Part shown: positions 52,395 to 61,829 of the stretch, one piece after another
Layout: each line of letters starts with the position of its first letter
How positions within the stretch are numbered: position 1 is the stretch's first letter
Source of the DNA: Melanopsichium pennsylvanicum
Taxonomy: Eukaryota > Basidiomycota > Ustilaginomycetes > Ustilaginales
Reading direction: 5' to 3'
Length of the DNA: 64,000 nt
NCBI GenBank assembly: GCA_900208305.1
Contig: OAPG01000003.1
Coordinates: forward strand, 1,116,001-1,180,000
Program-made: the position numbers and the translations under genes
Notes under the pieces: generated by a model
Databases searched by the model: none
What the model saw: the letters and a program-made list of their open reading frames with translations, nothing else
What the model was told of the DNA's origin: nothing

Positions 52395-53411
52395 CGATGT
52401 CGTTTGGCGTTCTGGAGAGAGTTAGCCGTCCACCGAGATGTGACTTGTGGTCTGTCTTGAATCAAGGATCTCACTGTGGAGCACTGCTCGGCCGATGCAC
52501 AATCAACCCACTTGAACTATGTGCACCTTCCAATTCTTGCGATGATTGCCACGCCAAAATCCTGTGGCTGATGCATCCGTGCGAGCCTTTCATCTACGTA
52601 CATACGCACCAAAATACGTATCTATGCTACTGAAAGTCGATGCTGCTTTCGGAGCTATCATCGATTGCGTAAATAGTAATTGTACGTTCCATGAGTGAAC
52701 AGTATTTGTGCGTTTGAAGCACTGCTTCTCCTGATCCGAACGCTGCCAGCGGCACATCGCTGTGAAAGAATGAGACTGCGATGAGCTTGGTACGTCCTGC
52801 CCACCATATGAGTTCGATTTGACCAACAGCAGCGCCAAGCCTCATCATCACCAAAGGGGCCTGCGTCTCTTAAAGCTACAGTAGCTGGGTCCCCATCTCA
52901 TTTGATGAGCACTTTCGTCGATTCTATGCTGAGCCCTCAGGTACACCGCTTAGGGCTAAATCCCGATCGCTATATATCGCTCTTTGCTATAGAGTCGAGT
53001 TGAACGCACAAAGCAGGAGAGCGCAAATATCAGGAGACTACGAGCTTGAAGCTTTGGCTTAGGGCATATGTTCAGCAACACAATCTGGGGCAGTGAGCTT
53101 TGTGCTTTTGCTGATATACCTGATTAGAGCACGTTGGGCATCAGCCTGGTTGTTCGGCATTCGTCTAGCCACGCACACACAAATGAAAACTTCTATGTGG
53201 CGTAGTGAGGCGCCACCTTAGCCGATTGTATGACCCACCACTAGTCAGGAACCGCATTGTGCCCACTTGCAGCACTGACGAAGGCCAGGAAACGAGTCTC
53301 AGCACCTTTCGCGCTCTGCTCTTGTTCCCTCCGACTTTGTCCACCACCGTCTTCAGTTCAGCATCTCCCTATCCTTTTGTGGACGCTACCAAGCAACTCG
53401 ACGTTCCCAGT
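52395..53411. other. Intergenic region
   Basis: About 1 kb with no supportable gene. The frame of the next gene is open from 53205, but the first ATG in frame is at 53412. Confidence 0.5.
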
Positions 53412-55325
53412 ATGAGTGAAAACTCCAACGACAGCCTTGCTCTGGTCATCGACACGAGTCGCCAGAGGCCTCACCAACTTCGCAACACCAAGAATCGCAG
53501 CAGCTTGTTCGAGCCTCATCCAACTCCGGGAACATCTTGTTCCACCATAAGCATTCCCTGGTCAGACAGCACATCCGCGACACCATCTACTGGCGCAACC
53601 AGCCCCTCACCTTACAACTCCTCAGCTTACTACCGTCATCTGCCGCTCACGCCCGGCTCTACGACAGCTGATCCATGCTATCTTATCACCAAGATAGACG
53701 AGTACCTTGCTGAGCTTCATGCACCTACATTTGGCAAAAACACAAAGTCTCCTAGGCGCTCTTTGAGAATCGAAATCAATTCTGAGCTTCTTTCTTCAGC
53801 AGAAACGGCTCTGCCAAGCTCACCAGATGCGATCAGGAGCACACAAGGGATGACGCTGTCTCCACTTTTGACTAGTGCAAGAGCACGGCCTGCTTCAATG
53901 CCAGCTTCGCCTTCGATCTTTGAGGCCGATTTTGGCTCGCCACTATTCTATCGCACTTTCCAAAGACCGGATGGACAAAGCGTATGCGAAGATGCGGCTC
54001 CGTTCCCGTACAGTCCTTGTCGGGAAAGTGTTAGCGTGGAGCCTGGAAATTTGAGGGGCAGCATTTCAAACAGGCTCAGCGAACTCGAACAATCACGAAC
54101 AAGTAGCCCGGAAGACGTAGTAAAGCGGAGCTCTGAAGAAAGGGTGGAATCAATTTGCGAGGGCCGCTGGAACCCGACATACGATGGCAAAAAGGACGGC
54201 TCTGAGAGCAATGAAGTACCCCTGCCTCGAATCGATACTGTCGACAAAACCGGCACCTCCTCATCAAGGAATAGTGATATCCCGGCTTGGACCACACCTC
54301 AGTCGTCACCTACTAGCGTCATCACGTCGCCCTCTTCTTGTGAGTGCATTGCCGATATCGCCACAGAAGTCAAGGATACAAAACTACCCTGGAATGTCAT
54401 GGAATGTCCCGTGATCATTACTGTGGCCGGACCAAGCCCGCCAGACGAGAGCAGCGAACCCAACTCGGAGGCACAACCTCGGCTGTGCACGACGCCTGAG
54501 TCGAGGGCCGCGGTATCATCATACGTACAGGCAACAAAACGCTCGCATACCGTTCCACTGGCCCCGCCATCAGCCCTAGCACACAGGCCGGGACTGTCCA
54601 GGTCCGCTTCAGTAGGCAATCTTCACCTGCTTTCCTCTCGTACGCTACCGTTCGGAGCAACAGACTCTCGAGCCCTTGCCAGCAGCCCACACGTCCCGAA
54701 GCAAGACAAAATCTCTTCAAAATCCACCGCTTTCGCACTGGTCAAGGGAGATTTGGACAACCGTCTTGCTCCACTTCCCCCAAGTTCAGCGAACACCACG
54801 TCTCCGACGAGCACTCAAATCATCGAAGGAGTGAGAAGGATGAACAAGCTCAAAAAGCTTCTCGGGGAAGAAGTTGGCTCTCACGTCCTAGTCCCCGCCA
54901 GGCTTCCCATCCCACAAGCCTCGCTCTCTTCCATTGCTCCATTTTCACCCTGTGAAGCAAGCGATTTGAGGAGAGCAAACACGATGAAGCCCTTGCCCCT
55001 CATACCCAACTCGAAAGGGTTCGAAGAGGTCCCTGTAATGAGAAGTCAAATCATCCTTGGCTCGCACAAACGGAAACAAGGGGAGAAAGTCAGAGGTTGC
55101 CTCGCTACGAGTAGCACAGGGCGACCGAGTACGGCAAGGGAGCGCTGCGGCTGCGAGGATTGCATCGAAATGGAGAAAGTCTCACAGCGGTTACTTGCCT
55201 TTGCTTTGGCCGGCAGTAGTCTCCACCTCACCCCACCACGGGGTCTCCATCGATCCAACAGTAGTTGTTCCGTCGGAGCAACGCCTTGCTCACCAAAGCA
55301 AGTTCGACCGAGCAACGGGAGGTAG
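53412..55325 (+). CDS. Ser/Pro-rich protein of unknown function
   Basis: A 637-residue protein starting MSENSNDSLALVIDTSRQRP. It is rich in Ser, Thr and Pro and probably mostly disordered. A few more ordered, possibly conserved patches stand out: YLITKIDEYLAELHAPTFGK (about 95-115), IIEGVRRMNKLKKLLGEEVG (about 475) and a C-terminal Cys motif CGCEDCIEMEKVSQRLLAFA (about 578). The CxCxxC pattern is too small to name a zinc finger. There is no signal peptide or membrane segment, so an intracellular regulatory role is possible, but I do not recognise the family. The long intact frame with even codon use supports a real gene. Dense SP/TP sites could be kinase targets. Confidence 0.6.
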   Translation: MSENSNDSLALVIDTSRQRPHQLRNTKNRSSLFEPHPTPGTSCSTISIPWSDSTSATPSTGATSPSPYNSSAYYRHLPLTPGSTTADPCYLITKIDEYLAELHAPTFGKNTKSPRRSLRIEINSELLSSAETALPSSPDAIRSTQGMTLSPLLTSARARPASMPASPSIFEADFGSPLFYRTFQRPDGQSVCEDAAPFPYSPCRESVSVEPGNLRGSISNRLSELEQSRTSSPEDVVKRSSEERVESICEGRWNPTYDGKKDGSESNEVPLPRIDTVDKTGTSSSRNSDIPAWTTPQSSPTSVITSPSSCECIADIATEVKDTKLPWNVMECPVIITVAGPSPPDESSEPNSEAQPRLCTTPESRAAVSSYVQATKRSHTVPLAPPSALAHRPGLSRSASVGNLHLLSSRTLPFGATDSRALASSPHVPKQDKISSKSTAFALVKGDLDNRLAPLPPSSANTTSPTSTQIIEGVRRMNKLKKLLGEEVGSHVLVPARLPIPQASLSSIAPFSPCEASDLRRANTMKPLPLIPNSKGFEEVPVMRSQIILGSHKRKQGEKVRGCLATSSTGRPSTARERCGCEDCIEMEKVSQRLLAFALAGSSLHLTPPRGLHRSNSSCSVGATPCSPKQVRPSNGR

Positions 55326-55493
55326 GAAGCAAGCGCTTATTTGAGACAGACGACCGAAGCTATTGCACTCGCACTGGGTGCGAGACATGTCACGACGTGC
55401 GAATAATAGTTTTGGAGTTCTGTTCCCTGCTTCAGTATCCGGTAAAATCATTTGGAATGGGTATCATAGTAAAAAAGTGTACATCTGCTGCTG

Positions 55494-56411
55494 TTACTGT
55501 GTAATGGAACCGGAAGAGAATTTGTCTGTTTGAAAATTCGGTCGCTGAGGTTGAGAGGCAGCCGGATAGGGCGGTTGAATAAGCCCCATGGGAGGAGGAA
55601 GATCCATTTCCGGACTAATGGCTTGTTGTGATACCCTTGGTACCGGCAAGACCAATCGAAAAGAATCCTTTCCATTGAGGTAGAACCTATGCAACCTTTT
55701 CTCTCGTACAAATCCCAAGCTCTCATATAGCCCCAAAGCGGCCTCGTTGTCGGCTTCGGTTTCCAAAACCACTTCTTGCGCTCCGAGCTTGACCATCTCC
55801 TTCACTGCTCTTCGAACCAATTGTTTTGCTAATCCTTGACCACGATGGGTAGTCTTGACGCTGATCATGGCAATGTAGCCTCGCATCAGCCGAGTCGTTC
55901 CTTTGAGATGTCGGTCTTGCTTACATACGATCACTCCTGCTGGCTGTTCGGTCCTCGGAGGGTGAGTATCACTGTGAGACCGTTCTCTTTCTTCTGAGAT
56001 GTTTGCCACATTCATATGCTTCGCAACAGAGTCAAGAGTACTACTCGATGAATTGGACGAGTGCGTGGTTGATGCGGGTGTGCTAGTCAAAGAAGAGCGT
56101 GAAGCGTACGCGAAGAAACAGAGATTCGGCCATTGATTCACGAAGTATCGATAAGTGTAGACGATGTATGGCTCGGACAGCTCCTTTTCGATGAGATTGA
56201 TGATGCTTCCCATCTGGTGCTCTCCTACGTAAGGCTCTATTGTGATGTTTGTCCGGTCCTGAAGTGATGTCAATGGAGGGTGGTTGCTTATGAGTTCCCT
56301 ACGCTGATCGAGATCATGACTATTGCTGTCCATGATGCTTGTCAGCGATTGGTCTTGTGTAGTTTCCTGAGGCTTTTGGGGCACATCTCGCCGCAAAAAG
56401 CTCTCCTCCAT
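55494..56411 (-). CDS. NAA30: N-alpha-acetyltransferase 30, NatC catalytic subunit
   Basis: A 305-residue GNAT-family acetyltransferase (yeast Mak3). NatC acetylates N-termini such as Met-Leu, Met-Ile and Met-Phe on nascent chains. The core runs from about residue 56 (ITIEPYVGEHQMGSIINLIE) through LSEPYIVYTYRYFVNQWPN, RGYIAMISVKTTHRGQGLAK with the acetyl-CoA loop RGQGLA (about 192), EMVKLGAQEVVLETEADNEA and ALGLYESLGFVREKRLHRFY. YLNGKDSFRL closes the domain. A Ser/Thr-rich insert of about 55 residues (about 105-160) splits strands that are adjacent in yeast and human Naa30. The N-terminal 50 residues are not part of the family; an ATG at 56333 is the alternative start. It is convergent with the Ser/Pro-rich gene, 168 bp apart. 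Confidence 0.9.
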   Translation of the reverse strand: MEESFLRRDVPQKPQETTQDQSLTSIMDSNSHDLDQRRELISNHPPLTSLQDRTNITIEPYVGEHQMGSIINLIEKELSEPYIVYTYRYFVNQWPNLCFFAYASRSSLTSTPASTTHSSNSSSSTLDSVAKHMNVANISEERERSHSDTHPPRTEQPAGVIVCKQDRHLKGTTRLMRGYIAMISVKTTHRGQGLAKQLVRRAVKEMVKLGAQEVVLETEADNEAALGLYESLGFVREKRLHRFYLNGKDSFRLVLPVPRVSQQAISPEMDLPPPMGLIQPPYPAASQPQRPNFQTDKFSSGSITQ

Positions 56412-58417
56412 GTTCCTAATATTGAACTAATGTCCAGAAATTGGAGACCTGTACCGAGCTTTGCGGGAGGAAAATAGGCGCTTGGTTCTGGAATTGATAT
56501 ACTAGAAGGGCAAAAGAAGTGAGGGCTTGGACAGGGTCCACAACCATGCGCCATGCAACTTTCTTCGAAGCCTACCCCGAATTCCGAAATTGGAATTACT
56601 TTCTGTCAAGGAATACGGGGTCAGGTGTCTATCCAGCAGAAAATCGAAGGCAACAGGTGTGTAGATCGATGCTCACTCATCCTAGCCTTGCGCGACACAC
56701 ACAGAGTCAAGGAACCGGTCCATGCATCATCGCATTTCAAGAGCTGAAAAGTCTTTAAACCACAACGCTTGTTTCGCAAGCCGTACTTCCCGCTCATACA
56801 TCAGCTGAACACCTCGACCGAAAAGAACGGGACATGCTCGTGTGACCTCGACGCACCCTTGCAAAATGATCCAGAATGCACTCATTCTGAGCATGATTCT
56901 CCAGAGTAAGAGTTAACTTAGGCCTATGTAAACCAGCTTTGAGAGGAAAAGGTTAGATTTCCCCAATCCGGTGAAGCAGACGAGACGGGTGCGGAGCGAA
57001 AAGCGTATATTATTCGTGATTCTTCTCCAACCGACCTTAGGCTTGGCAGCAAAAAGCCTAGAAATGTGACAGAAAACGCATCTCGATGCTTGGTTCCGCA
57101 TAACGTCGTCATAACTTAATCGAGGCGAGCGAGCTTCTTTTAGCATCAGATTTTGTTGATTTGTCTCCACTTCTTTTCATATGTTGTTTCCCATCATCCT
57201 CCTCCTGCCACATCGGTCAAAGCCTAGTCAGGACACTATCCCCCTCTGAGCCTGCTCTTGAGAAATGCTTTTGGATGCAGTACGGTCGAAGCGAGAAAGA
57301 GAGAGCGAGCGAGGCCAAAATTCTCGAAAAGTGTTACGCGGAAGATGCCGAAAATAGCAGACGCTTTTGCTGACTGGATGCAGCTGTAGAGTGGTACGAG
57401 CTATGCGAACGGTTCATGTGCGATGTGGCAGTGTCTGAGTTTTGACGTGCATCTATTCTTGTGTTCACGGACTTTTAAATTTCTTCGGAATGGCCGTCAT
57501 CCTAGGCGAGCAGCACCCTAGCCAGCACCCTTCCACCTCTGCTTTTCCACCCAGTCTCTTAGAGGATCCCGTTTGGTCGCCCGTTCGGGTTCCAGGCTTC
57601 GATGACGGTGAGAATCGCAATCATCTTATGATGCTTCCCCTTGGCTGATGTTCGTCTTGACCCTTGACTCAGACTGGCACCAAGACTAAGACGAGCCTCG
57701 CGCGCCATTGTATAATTTATAGTACTCTGGGGCTCAACTTTGAGTGACGGCTTCGATTCATTGCCTCCAGCACTAGACCCTGACATCCAACGCCACCTTG
57801 TCTCCGATGTTTGGCTGCTTGCTCTCTGCCATGCTGCTTTCCGGGTTGCAGCTGCTCCGTGAGCCATAGCGTCATGTCCCTGCAACCTACCTCCCTTGAC
57901 TCAGTTTGCAGCACAAGGTAACGACTCCGCCTTGTGCTGCCCATCTCAAGCTCAAAGTGACTTGAACTGAACCAATAGCTCGGTCTGACTGTTCCCGCAT
58001 GTCGGCTCCCATGACTTACTCGGCTCTATTTGCAGGATGACCCGCTAAGCCAGCCAACCACCCAAGCGACCAGCTCGTAAAATGATGATGTGCCACGCTG
58101 CTCAGCTCGACCCGTCAAGAGTACATATAAGTTAACTTAGCTCCCAACGCTCCCTCTCGAAAGATCACATCGCTCCTTCACCGAACTTCTCCTCACTAGG
58201 CTTCACATCCTTATTTGACAGTGTCGGACTTGATTCCGAACAGCCAAACCTCCCTGCCATTCTCCCTATCCGCACAACTTTTGTTGCCAGCTCAATCACG
58301 TTCGACTCCCATCTCAATTGTGCCCTTCCCATCCGCTTCCAGCCAGCCATCTGTGGAGCTTGACCCCTTTCACGTCTGCAACGACACTGCCCGGATAATT
58401 TACCATAATCAGCCGCA
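56412..58417. other. Long divergent intergenic region
   Basis: Two kilobases with no supportable gene, holding the NAA30 and HAM1-like promoters. A 12-base palindrome TAAGTTAACTTA lies at 58128-58139, about 280 bp upstream of the HAM1-like start codon, after a TATA-like ACATATAA. Confidence 0.5.
58128..58139. promoter_or_regulatory. 12-base palindrome near the HAM1-like promoter
   Basis: Perfect palindrome TAAGTTAACTTA about 280 bp upstream of the ATG. It could be a dimeric regulator site, but nothing else supports this. Related half sites GTTAACTTAG and TTAACTTAGC occur near 56908 and 61200. Confidence 0.3.
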
Positions 58418-61153
58418 ATGTCGTCCGAACGCGAGCCCCTTCTCCCTACCCACGTCCGTCAGGCTCGCCAGCGCGTCGAAGAGTACGGCACCAAAGCCGC
58501 TCGCGACGCCAAGTCCACCGCCCGTCAGTATGGTGTTGATCCCGAGAACCTCGGCGAACAAGCTCGACAGATCGCGCCCTCTCGTCAAACCCTCGCCCGC
58601 ATCGCTCAGATGGTCGGTGCCATCAAGGCCGGCAAGCTGCCTTCCCAGAAGCAGCTCAACCACTTCATCGAGGCGGTAATGTCCAGCCCTGTCCTCGACG
58701 AGCGCTCCGTTGCTGGCTCGACCAAGCTTAGCCAGCAGGGTGCCAAGATCCTGCAGGACATCAAGGGCATCCTTGCCTGCATCGAGAGGATCGGCGAGAG
58801 CAAGAACGGCGATGACAAGATCCAGAAATTTATCTACCAGACTTCGCAAGCTTCCATCAATGTCACCGACGAGGGCGGCATCTCGGCCAGCCTTCCCACC
58901 GCTTCCTCGGTCGGTGCCGAAGGTCTGCTTGGCGAGGCCAAGAAGGATGCCGGTAAGGCTCTTGGCGAGATCCAGCAGATCGGTCAGCTTTTGCTCACGT
59001 CCAAGGCCTTCCGCAACTTGCTCGCTGATATCCAATTCCTCCTCCGCGACCTGACTGCTGATGCGGCTGCTACTGCGGCCCAGAAGGCCGGTGGTGCCGA
59101 GAGCAAGCTACGTCCCAGTGATGAGGAGCGCAAGAAGCGCGGTGACGCCATCGAGGTCCGTGCTCCGAGCAAGAAGGATCTCGAGAGTGCCAAGGAGTCG
59201 GCTAAGAAGGGAGCCAAGCAGGCTCAGGATGACCTCAAGGGCTCGGCCGAACAAGCTGCTAGGTGGCTCGACGAGCAGACCCCCGAAGATATCAAAGACG
59301 AGTTCCTCGAGCGTGTCAAGCAGATCATTGACAGCGTCGAGCGCGACCCCGACTTCAAGAAGGCCCTCAACGGCATCTATGGCATCGCCAACAAGTGGAC
59401 CGACATCGTCCAGGATGTTGCTGTAAAGGCCAAGGAGCAGACTGACGTCGACATCGACACGCCTGAAGCTGAAGCCAACGAGAACCTCCGCGAGGCCTTC
59501 GCACAGCTCAAAGAGATTCTCGAAACTTTCGCTGGCAAGTCTCTCGAGCCCGTTGAGAAGTCCGTGTCTGGTCTTTTCGAACACGCCAAGCAGATCTACG
59601 ATAACGAAACCTCCAAGGAGTCCAAGGAGCTCCGCGACTTTATTGACGATGTCAAGTCCTTCATCGACCGAGCTCTGAACGAGGATGGCTTCGTCCAGAC
59701 CAACCGATCCAATCGCATGGCCTCGGACCTCTACGACCGCGCACAGAAGCTGTTCAACCAGACGGGCAAGGAGGCCAACAAGCAGCTCTCCAAGCTCCGT
59801 GGCGACTTTGACGACTCGCTCGACGAGATCTCCGACTTTGTTCATGGTCTCGAGGACGACGCCGAACTGCGAGAGCTCGCTCAACGCTTCGAGAAGCTCG
59901 CGTCGGATGTCAATTTCATCGACTTCCAGCGCGTCTTCGGCGACGGTCCTGGCCAGGGGATCTTCAACCTCTTCACCGATCTTCGTGATCAAGCTGGAAG
60001 CCTCGTCAGAGACACTGTCGAGGTGTTTGTTCCTCGACTCATCGACGAGATCAAGTCGATTCCTTTCCCCCGTATCGAGTTCATTTCGCCCGAGGCCGAC
60101 GTGGTCATCGACGATCTCTCGCTCACCGCCTCCACCGCCTCGTTCGTTCCCGACCGTGTGCGCATCATCAATCGCAACGATCTCACTCTTGACCAGCGCC
60201 AAAGCTCGTTCGGAAGCAACTTTGACGCTTCTCTCTACCTCGAGATTGAGGGTCTCCGTGTCAAGGCAGCGGACGTCGCTTACTACATCAACAAGAAGAC
60301 CGGCTGGGTTGGCTGGGAAGACTATGGATTCCTCGACCTCGACCTTGGTGGAAGGGACGGCTCCAGCTTTGTGGTCAAGCTCGAGAACGCCGACGAGGAT
60401 GACGCCGAGTCTTTCTACAAGGTCAAGCGTGTCAGCGTCGACATGAGCAGCTTCAAGGTCAAGGTTCGCCAGACCAAGCACTGGTTCCTCAACTTCTTCC
60501 TCATGCCGTTTGTCAGGCCTGTGCTCAGGCGCGTCTTCCAGCAGCTGTTGGAGGAACAGATCAAGTCGTGGTTGCAGAATCAGGACAGGTCCCTCTGGGC
60601 TGCTCAGCAGAGGGCCAAGGTCATCAACTCGTACAGCTCGACAGCCATCAAGTCTGGTAAAGGGATTTCCACCAAAGCTTACCTCAAGGCCATCTTTGCT
60701 CCCGATACTGACGCGTTCGAGCCATATGGCAAGAAGACTGCGCAGCCCAAGACCGACGTTGGGCTCGCCGAGGGCTTCAGGGTGCAGGGCCCGCACAACG
60801 AGTTCAAGCTCGCCATTGGTGCTTCGTACAGCAAGCAGCTGCTTCCTGGAAAGGGCGGTCCTTTCAGATATGCAAAGGAGAAGATGGAGGAGTACCAGTA
60901 CATTGAAGAGTCGGTGAGGCAGGGTGTGCGTGAGCTCAGGCAAGGTGCGCAAGAACTGAGGGAGGGCGCTAGCGAGGCAGTCGAGGAGGTGAGGGAAGGT
61001 GTCAAGGGTCTCGAAGGTGAGGCCAAGGGTAAGGCTGGAAAGGCCAAGCAAGAGGCTAACAAGCTTAGCAAGGAAGCCAAGAAGCAGGAGAGGCAGGAGA
61101 GGAGGGAGAGCGGATGGCGTTCGAGCACTTTTGATATCGATATCGACCTCTAA
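58418..61153 (+). CDS. HAM1-like / BPI-fold (DUF5923-type) protein
   Basis: A 911-residue protein of a fungal family with HAM1-like N- and C-terminal domains, related in fold to bactericidal/permeability-increasing (BPI) lipid-binding proteins. It starts MSSEREPLLPTHVRQARQRV, with an acidic dileucine-like motif at EREPLL. The first about 530 residues are helical and highly charged, with segments such as IARIAQMVGAIKAGKLPSQ and LLADIQFLLRDL. Between about 540 and 780 a beta-rich region appears (PRIEFISPEADVVIDDLSLT, LYLEIEGLRVKAADVAYYI, NKKTGWVGWEDYGFLDLDLG) followed by FFLMPFVRPVLRRVFQQLLE. The last about 110 residues are amphipathic helices with heptad-like ELREGASEAVEEVREGVK. There is no signal peptide or membrane helix. 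Lipid transfer or membrane binding is the likely role, inferred from fold. Strong codon bias suggests high expression. Confidence 0.8.
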   Translation: MSSEREPLLPTHVRQARQRVEEYGTKAARDAKSTARQYGVDPENLGEQARQIAPSRQTLARIAQMVGAIKAGKLPSQKQLNHFIEAVMSSPVLDERSVAGSTKLSQQGAKILQDIKGILACIERIGESKNGDDKIQKFIYQTSQASINVTDEGGISASLPTASSVGAEGLLGEAKKDAGKALGEIQQIGQLLLTSKAFRNLLADIQFLLRDLTADAAATAAQKAGGAESKLRPSDEERKKRGDAIEVRAPSKKDLESAKESAKKGAKQAQDDLKGSAEQAARWLDEQTPEDIKDEFLERVKQIIDSVERDPDFKKALNGIYGIANKWTDIVQDVAVKAKEQTDVDIDTPEAEANENLREAFAQLKEILETFAGKSLEPVEKSVSGLFEHAKQIYDNETSKESKELRDFIDDVKSFIDRALNEDGFVQTNRSNRMASDLYDRAQKLFNQTGKEANKQLSKLRGDFDDSLDEISDFVHGLEDDAELRELAQRFEKLASDVNFIDFQRVFGDGPGQGIFNLFTDLRDQAGSLVRDTVEVFVPRLIDEIKSIPFPRIEFISPEADVVIDDLSLTASTASFVPDRVRIINRNDLTLDQRQSSFGSNFDASLYLEIEGLRVKAADVAYYINKKTGWVGWEDYGFLDLDLGGRDGSSFVVKLENADEDDAESFYKVKRVSVDMSSFKVKVRQTKHWFLNFFLMPFVRPVLRRVFQQLLEEQIKSWLQNQDRSLWAAQQRAKVINSYSSTAIKSGKGISTKAYLKAIFAPDTDAFEPYGKKTAQPKTDVGLAEGFRVQGPHNEFKLAIGASYSKQLLPGKGGPFRYAKEKMEEYQYIEESVRQGVRELRQGAQELREGASEAVEEVREGVKGLEGEAKGKAGKAKQEANKLSKEAKKQERQERRESGWRSSTFDIDIDL

Positions 61154-61369
61154 CGTGCTGAGCACTTTTGAAACACACTCCCACGTAGTCATTCGTATTT
61201 AACTTAGCATTATGGAAATGTGTCTGTTGTATTTCACTTATCTCTCACTAACTGACTCAAGTCGTTCCCTTGTGGTATGTAATTGGTAACGCAAAGTTTT
61301 CTTTTCTTTGGCAGGCAATGCTCGGTTCCCTCGGTCATGTTGTGTGTGCCTTGTGTGTCGATCATGGCT

Positions 61370-61384
61370 AAAAAAAAAAAAAAA
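61370..61384. repeat. Poly-A tract
   Basis: A 15-base A run followed by AT-rich sequence. Confidence 0.9.
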
Positions 61385-61609
61385 TAAATAAAATTAGTGG
61401 GCATTGAAACTACATCTCACTCCCAACCCAAAGGCTTCCAAAAGATTTTAAAGTTAAGACAAGAACGTTTGAGATGAGATGGACCAACATGCCGCAAAAC
61501 CATTGATTACAACCATGCTGTACTGAACTTTAGGATTCTCTGCTGATCAAAATGTATTCCTTGTACAAGATGGTCCAAAGTGCGATTCTAAGTGTTACAA
61601 TGTGTTTGG

Positions 61610-61629
61610 TTTTTTTTTTTTTTTTTTTT
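61610..61629. repeat. Poly-T tract
   Basis: A 20-base T run about 200 bp past the AUR1 stop codon. In the minus-strand transcript it reads as poly-A, so templated A runs could mislead poly-A site mapping. Confidence 0.9.
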
Positions 61630-61829
61630 AACTGTAGAAGTGATTATTGATGCGACCAAAAATGGTATAGCATCAAACATGATCTCCCCAAGATGCCTGC
61701 AAAATTGGCAAGACTTGCGAGCATGTTTTATCCCGAACGCAAGCAGTTTGACGTGACTGTTCATCATAAACGGGGTTTTCAGTTTTTCGGTCGGTATCCT
61801 TGGAGTCCGGTCCCATGCATTGTTATCCA

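Larger units (their letters stand above)
61154..61829. other. Convergent 3' region with poly-A and poly-T
   Basis: Lies between the HAM1-like and AUR1 3' ends. No gene is seen. It contains an A run at 61370-61384 and a T run at 61610-61629, which are complementary and about 225 bp apart. Confidence 0.5.

Noticed and set aside
59108..61192. A 694-codon open frame on the - strand opposite the HAM1-like gene
   Set aside because: Leu-rich mirror translation of a Lys/Glu-rich coding strand; no credible protein.
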